From: Caldilineaceae bacterium bin5
GTDB lineage: Bacteria; Chloroflexota; Anaerolineae; Caldilineales; Caldilineaceae
Direction of reading: 5' to 3'
DNA length: 33,920 bases
Assembly (NCBI GenBank): GCA_002238445.1
Contig: MPML01000056.1
Location: 1-33,920, forward strand
The translations under genes were made by a program, and so were the position numbers. The stretch's first letter is position 1; every line of letters begins with the position of its first letter. This document shows positions 1-8,009 of this stretch, piece by piece. The notes under the pieces are model-generated. The model had not been told where the DNA came from and searched no databases. It was given only the letters and a program-made list of their open reading frames with translations.

Positions 1-78
1 TGTGACGACTGCGCCACTTCCAACCTGCATATACAATCTCAGGCATTCTGCGTGGCTGGTGTCCCCCGAGCTTTTTAT

Positions 79-165
79 GGGCGGTCGGCCGCAAGAGGCC
101 TCCCTTGTGCCGGGGCTGCGGCCCCGCAACGCCCCCCTACAAAACCATCGCCCACCGACCGTGTG
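79..165 (+). repeat. Structured palindromic repeat, copy 1
   Basis: An 87-base element begins GGGCGGTCGGCCGC and ends CACCGACCGTGTG. It matches the reverse complement of 27355-27441 with only six substitutions by hand alignment. The outer arms CGGTCGG (82-88) and CCGACCG (155-161) are complementary. Between them lie a GGCC/GGCC hairpin and a GGGGC/GCCCC hairpin, so the element could fold as a multibranched cruciform. In this copy the middle CCCTTG/CAAGGG hairpin of the other copies is lost. It looks like a REP- or MITE-type dispersed repeat. No transposase is seen. Confidence 0.8.
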
Positions 166-314
166 TGCGCATTCCAGCAGCGTTTCTAGCCAACTGTGTC
201 TCCCCCCCACTTGCCGCCTCAACCCACCGACCATCGACCGCTAATCTCCGGTGTTCCCCTGACGACTGGTGTTCCACTGAAAACTAAAAACTGAATACTA
301 GAAACTGCAGTTCC

Positions 315-390
315 GGGCGGTCGGCCGCAAGCGGCCTCCCTTGTGCAAGGGCTGCGCCCCCGCAACGCCCCGCCCTGGCTAGCGACCGTG
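315..390 (+). repeat. Structured palindromic repeat, copy 2
   Basis: This is a second copy in the same orientation as copy 1, closely similar over 315-371 and degenerate after that (the distal arm reads GCGACCG rather than CCGACCG). It contains two near-perfect short hairpins: GGCCGC-AA-GCGGCC and CCCTTG-TG-CAAGGG. The spacing to copy 1 is about 150 bases, and the intervening DNA shows no gene. Confidence 0.8.
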
Positions 391-824
391 CTAATTCTTC
401 CCCAACATGATGTCTATAGCAAGGTGTCTAGAACAAAGTGTCTAGCCAACACTTTTTCCCCCTACCGATCCGGCAGAGGCAGGCGCCGCGCCTGCACTGT
501 GCCTGCCCTGTGTCCCCCCCATACGACGGCCCTCCCGGAATGGCCAGGCCTTCTGCATGCCCTACGTCTCCCCAAGAGCCGGTAACTGATTCCAGTCACC
601 GCCGGCATAATCTCCCCGCCAAACTGTCCCTACCCCAGAACCTGGGATGCATTCGTGCGAAAGCATCATCTCAAATTACCGCACGTTGCCGCTGGGAAAT
701 TCCCTTTCTGACACCGACTCCATGTCCTTTCGGCGCGTCGTCATCTGATAATTTCTGACTCAGCATCGCCTTGATCGGAACACGCCCATTGCCCGAATGA
801 CCCCTGCCCCGGCACGACGATTTC
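391..824. other. Non-coding stretch
   Basis: No convincing gene, RNA or terminator is seen between repeat copy 2 and the putative promoter of the first gene. The open frames here have Pro/Ser/Cys-rich, low-complexity translations and no ribosome binding sites. Confidence 0.5.
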
Positions 825-853
825 TGGACAAGAATCGGTAACACTGCTACGCT
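825..853 (+). promoter_or_regulatory. Possible sigma-70-type promoter
   Basis: TGGACA (825-830) is separated by 17 bases from TACGCT (848-853), which is preceded by TGC as in an extended -10. It lies about 45 bases upstream of the first gene. The match is moderate and made by eye only. Confidence 0.3.
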
Positions 854-899
854 ACAGGGAAAATCCCTTCGAGCTTTTTCACCATGCCAGAGGAGAGGG

Positions 900-1304
900 A
901 TGGAGGAAACCAGCCAGGCGGCGCTGATTCCAAAAGCAGTCTACCGCTTTGCCCGCACGCCCAACATTCGTTACTACCGGGCAGAGCGTACGCGCTCAGG
1001 AATCGACTTCCTCTACCCAATCAGCGTCAACGGCTCTCGCATTGTTGACACCAGCAACGGCGGCCGCGACTACGTCATCCTCTACCTGCTGACGAAGTGG
1101 GGCAAACTGGCCGCAGGCGGCTACTGGCTGAATCCAAGAAAAATCTTCGAGAAGGCCTACGTCACCGACGCTACGCTTGCCGACCTGGTGCTTGTAGCCG
1201 AGAAAATCGAAGACCTGCCGGACGCCCATCTCATCCTGGATGATGTACTCAATCGGGCGGAGGTAGAGGTAGACATGGATGTGTGGGGCAGCGCATTGGA
1301 TTGA
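900..1304 (+). CDS. Hypothetical protein, 134 aa
   Basis: I do not recognise a family. The ATG is preceded directly by AGAGGAGAGGG, a strong but closely spaced ribosome binding site. The product is soluble, with no signal peptide or membrane segment. The N-terminal half is rich in Arg and Tyr (residues 15-35) and the C-terminal third is acidic, ending in a run of Glu/Asp and Val. No catalytic motif is visible. It lies 43 bases upstream of hisI on the same strand and may be cotranscribed with it, but nothing in the sequence ties it to histidine synthesis. Confidence 0.65.
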   Translation: MEETSQAALIPKAVYRFARTPNIRYYRAERTRSGIDFLYPISVNGSRIVDTSNGGRDYVILYLLTKWGKLAAGGYWLNPRKIFEKAYVTDATLADLVLVAEKIEDLPDAHLILDDVLNRAEVEVDMDVWGSALD

Positions 1305-1347
1305 GTAAGCGCCAAGTACACGACATCAAAAATAGACGAGAATCCGC

Positions 1348-1827
1348 ATGAAAAGTACCGAAAAGACAGCTACCTCTTTGCCCTCCCAGTTGGAGGAAGG
1401 ATCAGCCTTAACCCTCGATTTCGCCAAGCTACAAGACATAGGCAAAGGAGTGGCCGCCGTCATCCCTGTGGCAGTACAGGACTTCGACACCAAGGAAGTA
1501 CTCATTATCGCGTACGCCAATCAGGAGGCCCTGTCTTACTCGTTGACGCACGGCGTTGCCGCCTTCTGGAGTACATCACGAAACGAACTGTGGGTGAAAG
1601 GCGCGACCTCCGGCGATACGCTCGAGCTTGTCGACGTGCGCGTCAACTGCGAGCAGAACTCGCTGCTCTATCTGGTGCGCCCACTGGGAGCAGGAGCCTG
1701 CCACACCAAGGGCCCTGATGGCAAGGCGCGCGCCGGCTGCTACTATCGACGCATCGAAAAAGTTGCCGATTCCGCCAATGAACAAAGTGTGCCCTCCGAA
1801 TTCACGGCGCATTTGAAGTTCGTTTAA
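1348..1827 (+). CDS. hisI: Phosphoribosyl-AMP cyclohydrolase
   Basis: This enzyme opens the purine ring of phosphoribosyl-AMP in histidine biosynthesis and is a cytoplasmic Zn/Mg enzyme. The 159-residue product has the family core: the VLIIAYANQEAL segment (51-62), WSTSRNELWVKGATSGD (74-90), Cys101, Cys118-His119 and Cys131. The three Cys match the zinc ligands of characterised HisI. The usual Asp-Cys-Asp-x-Asp magnesium motif reads Asn-Cys-Glu-Gln-Asn here (100-104), and the loop between the last two Cys is longer than usual. There is an N-terminal extension of about 25 residues and no fused HisE domain. It lies 95 bases upstream of hisG on the same strand. Identification is secure. The altered metal site is unusual but may be typical of a subfamily. 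Confidence 0.9.
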   Translation: MKSTEKTATSLPSQLEEGSALTLDFAKLQDIGKGVAAVIPVAVQDFDTKEVLIIAYANQEALSYSLTHGVAAFWSTSRNELWVKGATSGDTLELVDVRVNCEQNSLLYLVRPLGAGACHTKGPDGKARAGCYYRRIEKVADSANEQSVPSEFTAHLKFV

Positions 1828-1922
1828 CCCAGGAACTGTCGTTTTGATTGGCTGCTGTCGTTGGCCGTCGGCACACTGCATTTGGACACTAGAAACAACC
1901 TACACATAGATAGAGGAACGAA

Positions 1923-2795
1923 ATGAGTCGCCTTATTCTCGGAGTCCCGAAAGGAAGCCTGCAGGAATCCACCATCGCGCTTTTCGCCAAGGCCGGCTAC
2001 CAGGTCTATGTAAGGGGTCGCTCCTACGCTCCCTATATCGATGACCCTGAAATCGGCTGTCTGATGTTCCGGGCCCAGGAAATCGCCCGGTACGTGGAAC
2101 GTGGTGTGCTGGACGTTGGCCTTACAGGCAAGGACTGGGTACAGGAAAATGAGGCCGATGTGCGAGAGGTCGAAGACCTGGTGTACAGCAAGGCGACCAA
2201 CCAGGCCTATCGCTGGGTACTGGCCGTTCCGGACGATTCCGATATTCACAGTCCGAAAGACCTGGAAGGCAAGCGAATCGCCACCGAGCTTGTGCAGGTC
2301 ACACGCCGGTACCTGGAACGGCACGATGTGCGGGCCGAAGTTGAGTACTCTTGGGGCGCGACCGAAGTCAAAGCGCCCTTGCTGGTCGATGCCGTCGTCG
2401 AGGGCACAGAGACCGGCTCGTCGCTGCGGGCCAACCGGCTGCGCATCGTCGATACTGTGGCTGAATCCACGACCAAGCTGATAGCCAATCACGACGCCTG
2501 GGCCGACCCGTGGAAGCGGCAAAAGATCAAGAATCTGGCGATGCTCCTGAAGGGGGCGCTCCAGGCCGGCGCCAAAGTCGGCCTCAAGATGAATCTGCCC
2601 AGAACTTCCCTCAAGGACATCACGGCACAGCTTCCGGCGCTTCACACGCCTTCAATCACCAATCAGACCGACCCGGAGTGGGTTGCGCTGGAGGTGATCA
2701 TCGACGAGAAGATCGTTCGCGACCTGATCCCCCATCTGAAGCAGGCCGGCGCCACCGGCATCATCGAGTATCCGTTGAACAAAGTAATTTACTAG
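1923..2795 (+). CDS. hisG: ATP phosphoribosyltransferase, long form
   Basis: This enzyme catalyses the first committed step of histidine synthesis, ATP plus PRPP to phosphoribosyl-ATP. The 290-residue length fits the long, self-regulated class that needs no HisZ. Visible marks are the PKGSL start (9-13), the DVGLTGKDW motif, the Glu-Gly-Thr-Glu-Thr-Gly-Ser-Ser-Leu-Arg-Ala-Asn PRPP-binding region, and a C-terminal ACT-like domain of about 75 residues that ends in the typical GIIEYPLNKVIY. That domain is expected to give feedback inhibition by histidine. AGAGGAACGAA precedes the ATG. A defence-like gene pair begins 61 bases downstream. Confidence 0.93.
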   Translation: MSRLILGVPKGSLQESTIALFAKAGYQVYVRGRSYAPYIDDPEIGCLMFRAQEIARYVERGVLDVGLTGKDWVQENEADVREVEDLVYSKATNQAYRWVLAVPDDSDIHSPKDLEGKRIATELVQVTRRYLERHDVRAEVEYSWGATEVKAPLLVDAVVEGTETGSSLRANRLRIVDTVAESTTKLIANHDAWADPWKRQKIKNLAMLLKGALQAGAKVGLKMNLPRTSLKDITAQLPALHTPSITNQTDPEWVALEVIIDEKIVRDLIPHLKQAGATGIIEYPLNKVIY

Positions 2796-2856
2796 TTCTC
2801 GGATTAAGAGGACCTTCAGGGACGAAGAGGAGCAAGAGCGGTAAAGGAGGGTGGCG

Positions 2857-3900
2857 ATGCTTGAAGAGATCTGGATACGAAACTATCGCATCTTCAATGA
2901 ACTCAGGATTGACCAGTTTGGCCGCATAAATCTAATTGCCGGCAACAACAACTCTGGAAAGACGAGCCTGCTGGAGGCAATTTTTCTGCTGGCTGGTGGG
3001 CGGGCTGAGCTGGCCCTCAACGGGCATATTTCACGTGTTGAACTAGAACCTGGTGCCCGGCTAATAGGTGACAATTTTTGGAAACCGTTCTTTTCCGACC
3101 TCGACATGGAGAATTCTATCCTAGTCGAAGGGTTGCATACGTCTCATGGCCATTTGTCCTTAGAAATCACTTCGGGGCGACAGCAATTTACGGATATTCT
3201 GCTAGATTCCACTGAGGGAGCAATCGCGACAAATTCGCCCAACGAACACACCCTCTTTTTCAAATATACCTTCCCTTCAGGCCAAACGGTAAAGAGCCAC
3301 ATACAGGAGATAGGGACAAGAATCACGGGTGAACAGCCAGATATAGATGTTCCCTTTAAGGCAGCGATAGTTCTGTCGCGTTTCCCAGATAGTCAAGAGG
3401 ATGCAAGACGACTGTCAAACTTGAGAAAACAGAAACGCGAGCACTTTCTTTTGGAAGCCCTCAGAGTCATTGAACCGAAGCTGCAAAGTATCGAAGAGAA
3501 TTCCGCCAGCGGTACACCTATGATTTGGGGCGACATCGGCCTGCCGGAGTTGATTCCCTTGGCAATAATGGGTGAAGGCATGAGCCGCATTGCTCGGCTG
3601 GTTCTTGCTGTTTCCGCCGTTGGAGACGGTATTGTAATGGTGGATGAGCTGGAAAATGGCCTTCACCACTCCGTTTTGCCGAGAGTTTGGCTTGTCCTTA
3701 ATGAGGCGGCCAAACAATTCAATACACAGATTTTCGCTACGACCCATAGTTTTGAATGCGTCAGGGCGGCGCATAATTCTCTTGCCGGTGAGGACTTCCG
3801 GTTACACAGGTTAGAAGAGAGCGATGATGGAAACCGATGTATCACTTACGATCCTGAAACTATAGCTGCCGCGCTGGAATTCAACTTAGAGGTTCGGTAG
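2857..3900 (+). CDS. ABC-type AAA ATPase of an OLD-like two-gene module
   Basis: This is a 347-residue ATPase of the AAA_15/AAA_21 (SMC/ABC-like) type. Walker A is GNNNSGKT (29-36), the signature-like segment is MGEGMSR (238-244), Walker B is IVMVDELENG (259-268) with Glu264 as the likely catalytic base, and the H-loop His is 297 in ATTHS. The region between Walker A and the signature is too short for a long coiled coil. I start at ATG 2857, six bases after AAAGGAGG (2843-2850), rather than at the in-frame GTG at 2851 that abuts the ribosome binding site. The next gene, a TOPRIM-like DUF3226 protein, starts two bases after the stop, so the two are translationally linked. Such ATPase plus TOPRIM pairs are known in anti-phage systems (OLD, Gabija, PARIS). 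The family here is not identical to those, and a defence role is inferred. Confidence 0.85.
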   Translation: MLEEIWIRNYRIFNELRIDQFGRINLIAGNNNSGKTSLLEAIFLLAGGRAELALNGHISRVELEPGARLIGDNFWKPFFSDLDMENSILVEGLHTSHGHLSLEITSGRQQFTDILLDSTEGAIATNSPNEHTLFFKYTFPSGQTVKSHIQEIGTRITGEQPDIDVPFKAAIVLSRFPDSQEDARRLSNLRKQKREHFLLEALRVIEPKLQSIEENSASGTPMIWGDIGLPELIPLAIMGEGMSRIARLVLAVSAVGDGIVMVDELENGLHHSVLPRVWLVLNEAAKQFNTQIFATTHSFECVRAAHNSLAGEDFRLHRLEESDDGNRCITYDPETIAAALEFNLEVR

Positions 3901-3902
3901 GT

Positions 3903-4541
3903 ATGAATCGACCGGAAAAGATAAAGTCGAAAACCCAGTTATTGGTTGAGGGCAATGATCAGAGGAATTTCTTCAGGGCATTCATCGGCCACCTCGCGAT
4001 CGAAGATATTCAGATTCATAATTTCGGAGGAGTACCTGACCTCAAGAGGTTCTTGCGCGCCTTTGCCAATGGTCCAGGATTCCGGGAATCGGTTCAAAGT
4101 ATCGGAATCGTCCGGGACGCCGAAAAATCTGCCGCAAGCGCGTTTGAAAGTGTTCAGTCTTCGTTGGAACAGGCTGGGCTATCGGTCCCGGAACATCCGG
4201 AAACGCCTAGCGCAGGCAAACCATCGGTTAACGTTTTGATTCTTCCTGGTCGCGGTGAGTCTGGCATGCTTGAGACTCTTCTGTGCAAGACCTTCGCAGG
4301 CACACCTGAAGACGATTGCGTCAACAGTTTTTTTGAATGCATAGCAGAAGCTGGAGTCGGGGAGTCAAGACGTCCCGCCAAAGCCCGCGCTTGGGCCTAC
4401 CTGACAACGAAACCTGACCCGCACCATTCTGTAGGATACGCTACTGCAAAGGGGTACTGGGGAGACCTCGACCAGCCCGTGTTTAGTATCGTTCGAGACT
4501 TCCTGACTTCATTAGAACAGAGTGACGTACCAAGCAAATAA
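3903..4541 (+). CDS. DUF3226/TOPRIM-like partner protein
   Basis: This 212-residue protein begins with the LLVEGNDQRNFF segment (13-24), where Glu16 matches the conserved TOPRIM glutamate. It continues with a predicted strand ending in GIVRDAEKS (68-76), where Asp72 and Glu74 take the place of the DxD metal pair. The C-terminal end (HHSVGYATAKGYW followed by FL..L) resembles DUF3226 proteins. TOPRIM domains cleave or rejoin nucleic acids using metal ions. Here the second acidic pair is Asp-Ala-Glu, which should still bind metal. The gene follows the ATPase by two bases. It ends 27 bases before the isomerase-like gene. The fold assignment is good; nuclease activity is inferred. Confidence 0.8.
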   Translation: MNRPEKIKSKTQLLVEGNDQRNFFRAFIGHLAIEDIQIHNFGGVPDLKRFLRAFANGPGFRESVQSIGIVRDAEKSAASAFESVQSSLEQAGLSVPEHPETPSAGKPSVNVLILPGRGESGMLETLLCKTFAGTPEDDCVNSFFECIAEAGVGESRRPAKARAWAYLTTKPDPHHSVGYATAKGYWGDLDQPVFSIVRDFLTSLEQSDVPSK

Positions 4542-4568
4542 GAGCAATGAGTTCAAAGGAGTGATGCT

Positions 4569-5345
4569 TTGCCCATCAAACAGTCGGTCTGCATCCCAAT
4601 CCTGCCTCAGGACGCCTTGCCCAGGGAAAAGCTTCTCGCCGAAATCGCATCCATCGGCTACCCCGCGATCGAGATTTGGGGCTGGGACGACGATTTCCCC
4701 GGCCTGTGCGAGGCCGCCGCACGTAATGGCCTGCGCATGGTCAGCATCAGCGGTCACGGTACGGGCACGGACGGCCTCAACAATCCGGCAAACCACGACC
4801 GCATTGAAGCCGAGCTACGCGACGCAATTGACGTTGCCGCCGCCCACGGCGTGGCCGGGCTGATCTGTTTCAGCGGCAACCGCATCCAAGGCATGGACGA
4901 AGAAGCCGCGATCGCCAACACAGCCACCGGTCTACGCCGCGCCGCCCCCTATGCCGAGGCCAACGGCATCACTCTCAACCTCGAGTTGCTCAACTCCAAA
5001 GTCGACCATCCCGGCTACCAGTGCGACCATACCGCCTGGGGCCTTGCCGTGCTTCAGCAGGTGAACAGTCCCAACGTCAAGCTCCTCTACGACATCTACC
5101 ATATGCAGATCATGGAAGGTGACGTAATACGGACAATGACGGCAAACCTGGACTCCATCGGCCACGTCCATACTGCCGGCAACCCGGGACGAAACGAGCT
5201 GGATGACACTCAGGAGCTGAACTACCGCGGGATCTGCCGCGCCCTCAGCAGTGCCGGATACGAAGGCTACGTGGGCCACGAGTTTCGACCCCAGGGCGAT
5301 GTAGTCGCATCTCTTCGCCAGGCATTCGAACTGTGTAACATCTGA
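4569..5345 (+). CDS. Hydroxypyruvate isomerase-like sugar isomerase
   Basis: This is a TIM-barrel protein of the AP-endonuclease-2/xylose-isomerase-like superfamily, 258 residues, a usual length for the hydroxypyruvate isomerase family. Metal ligands can be placed at Glu139 (LNLELLNS), Asp175 (LLYDIYHMQ), His201 (HVHTAG) and Glu238 (GHEFRP). It has no signal peptide, so it is cytoplasmic. The start is TTG at 4569, seven bases after AAAGGAG (4555-4561). The nearby ATG at 4564 is in another frame. The true substrate could be hydroxypyruvate, a ketose or another small sugar acid. Its neighbours (sulfatase, dioxygenases, a 2-hydroxyacid dehydrogenase) suggest catabolism of small hydroxy or keto acids. 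Confidence 0.8.
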   Translation: MPIKQSVCIPILPQDALPREKLLAEIASIGYPAIEIWGWDDDFPGLCEAAARNGLRMVSISGHGTGTDGLNNPANHDRIEAELRDAIDVAAAHGVAGLICFSGNRIQGMDEEAAIANTATGLRRAAPYAEANGITLNLELLNSKVDHPGYQCDHTAWGLAVLQQVNSPNVKLLYDIYHMQIMEGDVIRTMTANLDSIGHVHTAGNPGRNELDDTQELNYRGICRALSSAGYEGYVGHEFRPQGDVVASLRQAFELCNI

Positions 5346-5434
5346 TGGCCCGCCTTCGTCCCTTCTTTCTGCTTTAGCAATAGCAGCGAACGCACTAAAC
5401 ACACCTTTCTATAGCCGCCTGCCAAGGAGCCGAC

Positions 5435-6859
5435 ATGCCCCGTCAACCTCACGTAATCTACATCCTTTCCGACGAGCATTTTGGCGGCGCAACCAGTCAT
5501 ATGGGCGACGCCAACGTGCGTACGCCCAACATCGACCGCTTGGCCGCCGAAGGGATCAGCTTCGACCGTGCCTACGCCAACTGCCCGATCTGCACACCTT
5601 CAAGGGGAACGATCTTCTCAGGCCGGCACGCGCATTCCGGGCCTGTACAGTATTTCTTCGATGTGTTCAAGGCCAGCGCCCCCAGCACAGCCACCGCTCT
5701 ACGCGAAGCCGGCTACCACACAGCCTACTTCGGCAAATGGCATTGCGGCGTCGTTCACGATCAGGAGCCGCCTGCCGTGCGCGCAGAAAGGGAAGAGTAC
5801 ACCCGCTGGCCCCATCGTACCCCCGAATATCATCGCGCCGGATTCCAGGACTGGTACGGCTTCGAGATCAACAATGCCCCATTCAAAGGCTTTTACTATC
5901 ACGAAGATGAGGCCAATCCCCGCAAGATGGATGGCTACCAGACCGACGTTTTGACAAATCTGGCCATCGACTATCTGCAGTCCTACGATCGAGATGAGCC
6001 GCTGTTTCTCGTTCTCAGCGTGGAACCGCCCCACTTCCCCCTCGAAGCCCCGGAGGCATTCGAAAGATTTGACCCGGCCGCGCTGGAGACACCGCCCAGC
6101 TTCGCCGACTCGCCAGAGATGCGCACACAGCTGGCCACCTACTACGCCATGGTCGAAAACCTGGACTGGAATATCGGTCGCCTGCGTGACGCCCTTGACA
6201 GCCTGCCGGAGTTCGAAAACGACCGTCTGACCGTCTATTTCTCCGACCATGGCGACTACATGGGCACACACGGGGCCATCAACCGCAAAGAGAACCCTCA
6301 CGAAAACTCCGTCCGCATTCCCGCCGTCTTCCACTGGCCGGAGCAAATCCCAGCACAGGGCCGTCGAGATGGTCTTATGTTCAGCCTCGTCGATCTTTTT
6401 CCAACCACGATGGGGCTGCTTGGGCTGGATGTGCCTTCCCACTGCCAGGGCCTTGACTTCAGCGACGCGCTGCAGGGCAAGAATGATTTCGCCGGACCTG
6501 AAGCCGTCCTGATAGAAATGTCGGGCAATCCCCGCTGGAACCTGGACTTTCTGGACTGGCGCGGCCTTGTCACCTCTCGTTGGAAGTACACGTTCTACGA
6601 GACAGGGCACCAACTGCTCTTTGACCTCGAGAACGACCCCTTTGAAATGAACAATCTGGCCGACATCGACTCGCAGACCTGCAACGAAATGCGCGCCAAG
6701 CTCCTGGACCTCCTGGCAGTAAGTCGCGAACCCTATTTTGATGTGCTGATCGAACATGGGGTGCCCGTGGAGGGGCCTGCGCTCGACGTGGGTGAATCCC
6801 ATACCAAGGGCAAGCTGGCGCCGATCTGGCCGGACCTCGTGCGCAGTCTTGATCAGTGA
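5435..6859 (+). CDS. Type I (formylglycine) sulfatase
   Basis: This 474-residue alkaline-phosphatase-fold hydrolase removes sulfate from an organic sulfate ester. The sulfatase signature CTPSRG starts at Cys53, the residue converted to formylglycine after translation. Metal ligands are Asp13 (with Glu14 where a second Asp is common) and Asp271-His272 in YFSDHGDYMG. Lys101 and His103 (GKWH) complete the active site. No signal peptide is seen, so it probably acts in the cytoplasm on an imported substrate. A Cys-type sulfatase needs a maturase, and none is in this window. AAGGAGCCGAC precedes the ATG. Its TGA overlaps the GTG of the following nucleotidyltransferase gene by four bases. The substrate is unknown. 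Confidence 0.9.
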   Translation: MPRQPHVIYILSDEHFGGATSHMGDANVRTPNIDRLAAEGISFDRAYANCPICTPSRGTIFSGRHAHSGPVQYFFDVFKASAPSTATALREAGYHTAYFGKWHCGVVHDQEPPAVRAEREEYTRWPHRTPEYHRAGFQDWYGFEINNAPFKGFYYHEDEANPRKMDGYQTDVLTNLAIDYLQSYDRDEPLFLVLSVEPPHFPLEAPEAFERFDPAALETPPSFADSPEMRTQLATYYAMVENLDWNIGRLRDALDSLPEFENDRLTVYFSDHGDYMGTHGAINRKENPHENSVRIPAVFHWPEQIPAQGRRDGLMFSLVDLFPTTMGLLGLDVPSHCQGLDFSDALQGKNDFAGPEAVLIEMSGNPRWNLDFLDWRGLVTSRWKYTFYETGHQLLFDLENDPFEMNNLADIDSQTCNEMRAKLLDLLAVSREPYFDVLIEHGVPVEGPALDVGESHTKGKLAPIWPDLVRSLDQ

Positions 6860-7740
6860 GCGACGCAATGCCGGAACTGCCGCCCGATCTCCCCGCCTGC
6901 CTTGAGGCATGGAAGACAGGCGCAACAGTAGCCTTCGCCCTGCTGGGCAGCTACGCCCGCGGCGACGCCGGACCATTCAGCGACGTGGATGTCCTACGTT
7001 TCGTGAACGACGACAAGCAAGAAGAGGAAGCCCAGAGCTTTCTGATTGGGGGCGAAAAGGGCGTTGAAGCAGGTGAGGACCGCCAGCAGGGTCGGAACAT
7101 TCCCCATCAATGGTTGATTGTGCGTAGCACGATCACTCCCAGCCAGGTTGAAAGCTGGTTTACCGAACCAGGCCAGGCTCTCGGTATCATCGATGGCCTA
7201 CGTCGCGGCAAGGAACTATGGGATCCGGATCAAGTATTCGCATCCATCCAGCAGCGGGCGCACCGGTTTGAATGGACCCCTGAGCACCAGGAGAAAGCCG
7301 ACCAACTGGCTGGCAAGGAGCTGGTCGGTTGGATCGAAGAAGCCCACAAAGGGTTGGAGGGCCTGCGGCGCAACGACACCGGCCGCCTGCTGAACGCCCG
7401 CTTCGGACTGTCCTGGGGCCTGTCATGGGTGATGCGCCTACACAGGGGGGTTCTCACGACTAGCGATAATACATTTTACGACGATGTTATCAACGCTGTC
7501 GGCCCTGAGAGCAGGTGGGCTTTGCTTCTGCGCCGTGCCTTTGGCACAGAGAACCAGGGTGACAGAGGCCCACTATCTCTACGCGAAGTGGTGCAGTCTG
7601 GCCTGCTACTTTACTGCGAAACATTCCAAATCCTTAAGGAGTCTCTTCCTCGGCAAGACTACGCCCTCATTTCAGCCACGGTTCGCCTTATTCAAACCGA
7701 ACTCGAAAGCAATGACTGGGCCGGCTGCGTTGAAGCTTAG
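6856..7740 (+). CDS. Nucleotidyltransferase-fold protein
   Basis: This is a 294-residue protein of the polymerase-beta-like nucleotidyltransferase superfamily. The GSYARG...SDVDVL motif (31-47) supplies Asp43 and Asp45. The third acidic residue expected on the next strand is not obvious: the HQWLIV strand has none. The rest (from about residue 115) is mostly helical, as in kanamycin nucleotidyltransferase-type enzymes. The GTG start lies within the end of the sulfatase gene (GTGA overlap). An ATG at 6868 is a possible alternative. No HEPN partner gene is adjacent, so it does not look like an MNT/HEPN toxin pair. The substrate is unknown, and antibiotic modification should not be assumed. Confidence 0.75.
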   Translation: MSDAMPELPPDLPACLEAWKTGATVAFALLGSYARGDAGPFSDVDVLRFVNDDKQEEEAQSFLIGGEKGVEAGEDRQQGRNIPHQWLIVRSTITPSQVESWFTEPGQALGIIDGLRRGKELWDPDQVFASIQQRAHRFEWTPEHQEKADQLAGKELVGWIEEAHKGLEGLRRNDTGRLLNARFGLSWGLSWVMRLHRGVLTTSDNTFYDDVINAVGPESRWALLLRRAFGTENQGDRGPLSLREVVQSGLLLYCETFQILKESLPRQDYALISATVRLIQTELESNDWAGCVEA

Positions 7741-8009
7741 TTCCTGCCTTTCCTTGGATGAATCCCACGACCGCGGTTGCATCATTCCCCCAACTTTCGG
7801 TACACTGTGCGAGAAGAAGCTATCCGGACCGGCTGTGCCACCAAAGTACTGTTGAAGGGCACTTTGCCCCAATCTATTCGTCGACATGGGCGGCGGCGGT
7901 TGTTATGCCTGCCAAAGCCCAAACCTCCGACCTCGCGGCCACTACAGTCACAGACTGTGAATTCCAGTAAGGAATGAACCCCAAGCACAAACTTACAGGA
8001 GATGACCCA
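7741..8009. other. Intergenic region before the dioxygenase pair
   Basis: About 270 bases without a supportable gene. AGGAG at 7997-8001 is the ribosome binding site of the next gene, in a leader (AGGAGATGACCCA) that is repeated almost exactly before the second dioxygenase gene. No terminator is seen. Confidence 0.4.

Noticed and set aside
2..758. Several overlapping short frames of 60-106 codons in the first 760 bases
   Set aside because: They run through the palindromic repeats, have Pro/Ser/Cys-rich low-complexity translations and lack ribosome binding sites.
1824..2645. A 273-codon minus-strand frame opposite hisG
   Set aside because: It is an antisense shadow of an unmistakable hisG, and no ribosome binding site or family motif is seen.
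2851..2856. GTG start two codons before the chosen ATG of the first ATPase gene
   Set aside because: It directly abuts the AAAGGAGG ribosome binding site, whereas the ATG at 2857 has normal spacing.
5699..6976. A 425-codon open frame on the minus strand opposite the sulfatase gene
   Set aside because: It is a mirror of a GC-rich coding gene, has no recognisable motif, and the plus-strand sulfatase has a full active site.
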